A stretch of DNA of 17,831 bases. Origin: Bacteroidales bacterium UBA1182 (GTDB taxonomy: Bacteria; Bacteroidota; Bacteroidia; Bacteroidales; Bacteroidaceae). The notes under the pieces were generated by a model, which worked only from the letters and a program-made list of their open reading frames with translations, was not told the origin of the DNA and did no database searches. Below, one piece after another: positions 13,961-17,831 of this stretch. A program made the translations under genes and the position numbers. The stretch spans positions 1 to 17,831 of the forward strand of contig DBYQ01000006.1 in NCBI GenBank assembly GCA_002310015.1, in the 5' to 3' direction. Positions within the stretch are counted from its first letter, which is position 1, and every line of letters starts with the position of its first letter.

Positions 13961-16642
13961 ATGAGAAGAATCATCCCTGTAACAGCCTTTGTCCTCCTGA
14001 GTGCCGGAATGTTTGCCGCCAATCCCTCAAAGACATCCGGTGATCCCGCACAGGAGCTCATGCGCTATGCCGGCAATATCCATCAGTTCAACTCCATATA
14101 CCCGCAGGAGAAGGTATTCCTGCAATTTGACAACACCTCTTACTATCCCGGTGAGACCATCTGGTTCAAGGCTTTTGTTGTAAACGCCTCCACACTTCAA
14201 CGAAGCAAGAGCAAGGTGCTCTACGTGGATCTGATCTCACCTGAAGGCGTACTGCTCAAGCAGCAGAAACTTCTGATCGTGGCCGGACAGGCCGATGGAT
14301 CGTTCCCTCTGAACGATGCATCAACAGCACAGGCAAGAGACCTGCGAGGCGGTGCCATGGCCTACCCCAGCGGATTCTATGAGGTGCGTGCATACACCAA
14401 CTATATGCAGAACTTTGACAATGATGCAATATTCTCCAGAGTTCTGGCGGTTTTTGACAAGCCCAAACAGGAAGGACATTACTATGATGAGAAGCCTGAA
14501 ATAACATACAAGTTCACGGCTAACATCCAACCCGTACGCCCGGAGACACCCAAGCAGAAAAAGGTGAACGCATACTTCTATCCTGAGGGCGGGCACATTA
14601 TCATAGGCCAGCCATGCCGCGTGGCATTCAAGGTGACAGGCGATAACGGTATGGGCATAGACGCTACCGGTTCACTTGATGACATCTCTTTCAGTTCGCA
14701 GCATGACGGTATGGGCTATTTTGTCTTTACTCCGCAATCCAAGCGTAACAGTGTAAAGATAACCGTCGATGGCCACAATCACTCCTACAGCCTGCCGGAT
14801 GCAGAGCAGTCAGGGTGTACGGTACAGGCTGTATCACAACATGACAAGGCCAGTTTCACCATATATTCATCAACAGATTTAATAAGCCAGGAACTGGGCA
14901 TGACCCTTACCTGCCGCGGTGAACTGGTTGATTTTGCAAAGGTCACCATAGGCGGCAACGTAACTGAGCAGACCTTTGACATAAAATCTGCTCCGGAAGG
15001 CGTGGTTCGTTTTACCTTATTCAACAAAGCAGGTGATATACTGGCTTCACGCTCATTCTATCATGAAAGAACAGATGCGGTTATTCCGTCCATCAATGTT
15101 ACATCGGGAAAAACCGCTTATGCACCGTTTGAGAAGATTACCCTTAACTTCAATCTCACAGACGGCAAGGAAAGCCCCTTCCGTGACCGTTTCTGCCTCT
15201 CCGTAAGGGATACCCGTAGTCCGGTGAGCATATTTGAAGATGACCTCAGGACCAACCTACTGCTTTCATCAGACCTTAGGGGTTTCATTGAGAGGCCTGA
15301 ATACTATTTCAATACTACAAATCCGAACCGCCTCAATGACCTGGACTTGCTCTGTATGGTGCAGGGATGGGAGCGCTATGACTGGCAGACTATGTCCGGA
15401 GTTAAAAGCTTTGAGGAGTCTTTCCGCCTTGAGGACAAGGGCCTGACACTTAACGGATGGGTGCTCAAGAGCACCGGACGCCAGCCTCTGTCACGCATAG
15501 AAGTGAACGCATCACTCGTGCCAGAGGACAAGACGCTCACCGAATCCTATAGATACATAACAGGAGATAACGGTTATTTTGGATTTGACATAGGCGTACT
15601 TTTCTATGATAAGGCCCGATTATCAATCAAGGCTTCACCTCGTGACCGCAAGATGCGTAAGGAGGCCATAACCATTATGTTTGACCGTGCCAAGACCCCG
15701 ATGGTAAGACCTTACCTGCCGGGAGAAACCATGTATATAACCAAAACTATCCGCTCAACCGCAAAGCAGGACAACACCGCTCAATCAAATGATGAATTTG
15801 AGCTGATTAATGTTGATAAAGGCATTATACTCCCCGATGTTGACATCAATGAGGATAGAAAATACGTTGACTATTACACCTTCCAGGCTTATGACGTATT
15901 GAAAGATGTAGAGAAGGTGTATGACAAAGGTGACTTCTCAACAGATCTCTATGGATACATCAAGGATCTGGGGTACGATATACGAATAGGGTTCGAATCT
16001 AAAGCAGAAACGATTTTTGCCCGCAGGCCACCCATTCCATCTGACAACAAACTTCTCATAAACGGTCTATACACTTTCATATATGCTCACACTGAAACGC
16101 TGTATCTGGACCTGGATAAGGATTCAGAAGTGGTGGAACCTCCCATCTTACGGGAGGATCCTTCCGTAATCGGTTCAAGAATTGATACACGCGATATCAA
16201 GAGCATAATGGTTTATAACCGCCCCATGTTCCTGTCTCAAGCCATGGAGCTTGCTCCGCTCCGTATGAAAAAAGGAAAAGGTTTTGAAGATATCATGATG
16301 ATTGGAGCTGAAGACAAAATGGTGTATATGGTAGATGTCCTGCTCAAAAATATAGATGAGAGCAGCTCCAGAAAAGAACAATTTGACCGCAGCAGACGTT
16401 TCACGACCGTTGACGGTTACTCCCGTCCTTTCAGTTTCTACTCACCGGAGTATCCCAACGGCCCCCTTCCTGGTGAGGTTGACAACCGCCGTACCCTCTA
16501 CTGGAACCCCAACGTAATAACTGATAAGGATGGCAAGGCACAGGTAGAGTTCTACAACAACTCCAACACCACCCACTTCAACATCTCCGCCGCCGGAATG
16601 ACTGCCGCCGGTACGCCATACACCCTCAACCAGGATTGGTGA
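13961..16642 (+). CDS. Large periplasmic MG2-domain protein with plug-like region, paralog 2
   Basis: 893 residues with the same layout as the preceding gene: signal peptide (MRRIIPVTAFVLLSAGMFAA), MG2-type domain (about 40-155), beta-rich middle, plug-like region (about 620-740: IILPDVDINEDRKYVDYYTF...DIKSIMVYN) and the tail RRTLYWNPNVIT...ISAAGMTAAG. The N-terminal 170 and last 90 residues are nearly the same in the two proteins, while the middle is clearly diverged. The plug-like region here carries an insertion of roughly 20-25 residues around RRPPIPSDNKLLINGLYTF. The gene starts 49 bp after paralog 1 and could share its transcript or be separated by the hairpin at 13902. It was made by tandem duplication. 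Function unknown. Confidence 0.8.
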   Translation: MRRIIPVTAFVLLSAGMFAANPSKTSGDPAQELMRYAGNIHQFNSIYPQEKVFLQFDNTSYYPGETIWFKAFVVNASTLQRSKSKVLYVDLISPEGVLLKQQKLLIVAGQADGSFPLNDASTAQARDLRGGAMAYPSGFYEVRAYTNYMQNFDNDAIFSRVLAVFDKPKQEGHYYDEKPEITYKFTANIQPVRPETPKQKKVNAYFYPEGGHIIIGQPCRVAFKVTGDNGMGIDATGSLDDISFSSQHDGMGYFVFTPQSKRNSVKITVDGHNHSYSLPDAEQSGCTVQAVSQHDKASFTIYSSTDLISQELGMTLTCRGELVDFAKVTIGGNVTEQTFDIKSAPEGVVRFTLFNKAGDILASRSFYHERTDAVIPSINVTSGKTAYAPFEKITLNFNLTDGKESPFRDRFCLSVRDTRSPVSIFEDDLRTNLLLSSDLRGFIERPEYYFNTTNPNRLNDLDLLCMVQGWERYDWQTMSGVKSFEESFRLEDKGLTLNGWVLKSTGRQPLSRIEVNASLVPEDKTLTESYRYITGDNGYFGFDIGVLFYDKARLSIKASPRDRKMRKEAITIMFDRAKTPMVRPYLPGETMYITKTIRSTAKQDNTAQSNDEFELINVDKGIILPDVDINEDRKYVDYYTFQAYDVLKDVEKVYDKGDFSTDLYGYIKDLGYDIRIGFESKAETIFARRPPIPSDNKLLINGLYTFIYAHTETLYLDLDKDSEVVEPPILREDPSVIGSRIDTRDIKSIMVYNRPMFLSQAMELAPLRMKKGKGFEDIMMIGAEDKMVYMVDVLLKNIDESSSRKEQFDRSRRFTTVDGYSRPFSFYSPEYPNGPLPGEVDNRRTLYWNPNVITDKDGKAQVEFYNNSNTTHFNISAAGMTAAGTPYTLNQDW

Positions 16643-16678
16643 CACAATAGGATGACACAGTAGGATCGTTTCCCTGTG
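16641..16678. repeat. REP-like element, tandem copy overlapping the stop of paralog 2
   Basis: GACACAATAGGAT (16641-16653) is directly repeated with one change as GACACAGTAGGAT (16654-16666), then CGTTTCCCTGTG. CACAG pairs with CTGTG. The TGA stop (16640-16642) overlaps its first bases, just as the stop of paralog 1 overlaps its copy. Confidence 0.55.
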
Positions 16679-16835
16679 CTATTATTATGCCGATATACCC
16701 ACTGAACAGTATCAGGAGATAGATCCGGAGGGGGCTTACCGGACATTGGTCCCAAAGTGGGTGTTTTACATCCTTTTTCTGGCATGGGGGTGGCTGATGT
16801 GGCGCCTCTGGTGCCGGATTTCCAGCAAAGACTGA
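16656..16835 (+). pseudogene. Possible remnant of a small membrane protein gene
   Basis: An open frame with protein-like composition but no good start ends at TGA 16833-16835. It reads YYYADIPTEQYQEIDPEG, then AYRTLVPKW and a hydrophobic helix VFYILFLAWGWLMWRLW followed by CRISSKD. The acidic stretch, a membrane helix and a basic tail look like the C-terminus of a membrane protein whose front was lost when the REP-like element or the duplication arrived. A TTG- or GTG-started microprotein of about 25-28 residues is the other possibility. I do not recognise the family. Confidence 0.3.
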
Positions 16836-16839
16836 TTCC

Positions 16840-16869
16840 ATAGTATTTATAGGGAGAATACTATTCTCC
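16840..16869 (+). repeat. Two overlapping, mutually exclusive palindromes
   Basis: ATAGTATT (16840-16847) pairs with AATACTAT (16857-16864), while GGAGAATA (16853-16860) pairs with TATTCTCC (16862-16869). The segment AATACTAT is used by both, so only one hairpin can form at a time. Confidence 0.45.
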
Positions 16870-16886
16870 AAAATAGTCAATTAAGG

Positions 16887-17018
16887 TCTGCTTTGTATTT
16901 GTTTTTTCCGTGTTTTAATATGTGCTTGTTAATATCTTCTGCATTTCAGGAGTTTGTTGGAATGAAATGCTGTATGAGCGAACTTTGCAACGAAAAGCAG
17001 AAACAAATACAAAACAGA
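16887..17018. repeat. 18-bp inverted repeat flanking the promoter of the PLP enzyme gene
   Basis: TCTGCTTTGTATTTGTTT (16887-16904) is the reverse complement of AAACAAATACAAAACAGA (17001-17018) at 17 of 18 positions. The 96 bp between contain the candidate promoter. The right arm ends one base before the ATG at 17020. The layout is that of an invertible promoter segment. The rest of the 16643-17019 gap is described in the other entries. Confidence 0.5.
16957..16987 (+). promoter_or_regulatory. Candidate promoter of the PLP enzyme gene
   Basis: TTG (16957-16959), 20-bp spacer, GAACTTTG (16980-16987), a one-mismatch match to TAnnTTTG. The leader to the ATG would be about 30 nt. Confidence 0.4.
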
Positions 17019-17019
17019 G

Positions 17020-17831
17020 ATGAAGAAGCAGACCATTGCTATTGACAACCATTTTGCAAGGCCCGATGCTTACGGGTCATTGGCCGTACCTATTTATACA
17101 AATGTGTCGTTTGAGTTTGACGATGCATTGGAAATGTCTGATGCCTTTACAGGTCGTATCAAAGCGCCTGATTATGCACGCGTGGAAAACCCTACAGTAA
17201 CAAACCTTGAAAACAGAGTACGTGAACTTACCGGAGCCGCCCATGTGACAGGTTATAATTCCGGTATGGCAGCAATAAGCAATGCATTGTTGGCCGTGAT
17301 TGCACAGGGCAAGAATATAGTATCATCAAGACACCTTTTTGGAAACACATTAGCCTTACTTACAACAACATTCATGCCGCTTGGCGTCAAGCCCAAGCTG
17401 CGAGACCTTACAGACCTGGAGGCGGTTGAGAAAGCCGTTGATGAAAACACCTGTTGTATATACCTTGAAATAGTAACCAACCCGCAGTTAGAGGTGGCTG
17501 ACCTCCAGGCACTTGCAGAGATTGCACACCGCAGGAATATACCGTTGATAGCCGATTCAACGGTTATTCCTTTTACAGAGACATCCCTAAAGGACCTGGG
17601 TGTGGATATCGAGGTCCTGTCAAGCACCAAGTATCTGTCGGGCGGAGGCACATCACTGGGCGGACTCATCATTGATTACGGTACGTTCCCCGACATTAAC
17701 AAACGTCTCAAGGGTGACCTGCTGTTCAATATGGGTGCCTACATGAATCCTTACTCAGCATACCAGCAGACACTTGGCCTGGAGACCCTTGATGTCCGAT
17801 ACAAACGCCAGGCTGCCAATGCACAGCGTGT
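17020..17831 (+). CDS. O-acetylhomoserine sulfhydrylase-type PLP enzyme (partial)
   Basis: The first 270 residues, open to the window end. This is the Cys/Met metabolism PLP-dependent family: YARVENPTV (Y-x-R-x-x-N-P-T, about residues 52-60), GYNSGMAAIS (phosphate-binding loop, about 79-87), ADSTVIPF with the pyridine-binding Asp179, and the Schiff-base Lys204 in SSTKYLSGGG. The early GSLAVPIYTNVSFEF is typical of O-acetylhomoserine aminocarboxypropyltransferases (MetY), which make homocysteine from O-acetylhomoserine and sulfide. Cystathionine synthases or lyases and methionine gamma-lyase share these motifs, so the exact reaction is not settled by this half. The ATG at 17020 is chosen by the conserved N-terminus and by the promoter about 33 bp upstream. 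No SAM riboswitch was seen. Confidence 0.85.
   Translation, partial: MKKQTIAIDNHFARPDAYGSLAVPIYTNVSFEFDDALEMSDAFTGRIKAPDYARVENPTVTNLENRVRELTGAAHVTGYNSGMAAISNALLAVIAQGKNIVSSRHLFGNTLALLTTTFMPLGVKPKLRDLTDLEAVEKAVDENTCCIYLEIVTNPQLEVADLQALAEIAHRRNIPLIADSTVIPFTETSLKDLGVDIEVLSSTKYLSGGGTSLGGLIIDYGTFPDINKRLKGDLLFNMGAYMNPYSAYQQTLGLETLDVRYKRQAANAQR

Noticed and set aside
16836..17019. SAM riboswitch or T-box upstream of the PLP enzyme gene
   Set aside because: No conserved core of either class could be recognised, and the inferred leader is only about 30 nt.
17253..17672. Minus-strand frame of 139 codons opposite the PLP enzyme gene
   Set aside because: It lies wholly inside a gene with clear catalytic motifs on the plus strand, and the translation is low-complexity (Ser/Arg rich) without family signals.

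Overview
The window looks like a chromosomal segment of a member of the order Bacteroidales (Bacteroidota). The evidence is the gene families (DUF4270 lipoprotein, MG2/plug-like periplasmic proteins, short GT5 protein divergent from panC, ATP-binding protein with a C-terminal winged helix), promoter-like TAnnTTTG -7 boxes instead of TATAAT, and few usable Shine-Dalgarno sequences. I cannot place it to genus.

Layout. 1-99: the last codons of a sodium-pumping decarboxylase beta subunit, running into a strong bidirectional terminator (170-202) that sits inside a larger AT-rich inverted repeat. 236-1410 (minus): panC-panD, two enzymes of pantothenate synthesis, overlapping by one base. 1536-3803 (plus): a divergent pair, a shortened glycogen-synthase-like protein and a DUF4270 lipoprotein. 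3804-4215: no protein gene, but a hairpin repeat, a possible minus-strand small RNA with its own -7 box and terminator, and a MITE-like element. 4216-7272 (minus): a secreted GH2 beta-galactosidase. 7434-9727: two related secreted proteins built from one repeated beta-sandwich-like domain. One is a single-domain protein (plus). The other has four domains (minus), and a TonB-like C-terminus follows it out of frame. Their promoters carry the same 23-bp palindromic site at the same distance from the -7 box. 9877-11003 (minus): an ATPase split into two frames, with a cluster of TTGCG half-sites over its promoter. 11293-16642 (plus): a tandem pair of large MG2-domain periplasmic proteins, each bounded by related hairpin repeats. 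16643-17019: degraded or non-coding sequence with nested palindromes and an 18-bp inverted repeat around a promoter. 17020-end: the start of an O-acetylhomoserine sulfhydrylase-type PLP enzyme.

The housekeeping flanks (pan genes, MetY) look ordinary. The accessory centre (about 7.3-16.7 kb) is where the unexplained structure is. Two genes continue after a -1 shift at an A-run (A_AAA_AAG in the ATPase, A8 in the repeat-domain protein), two related genes share a candidate operator, and a gene duplication has hairpin repeats at its boundaries. None of these can be proved from the sequence alone. The frameshifts in particular could be sequencing errors.
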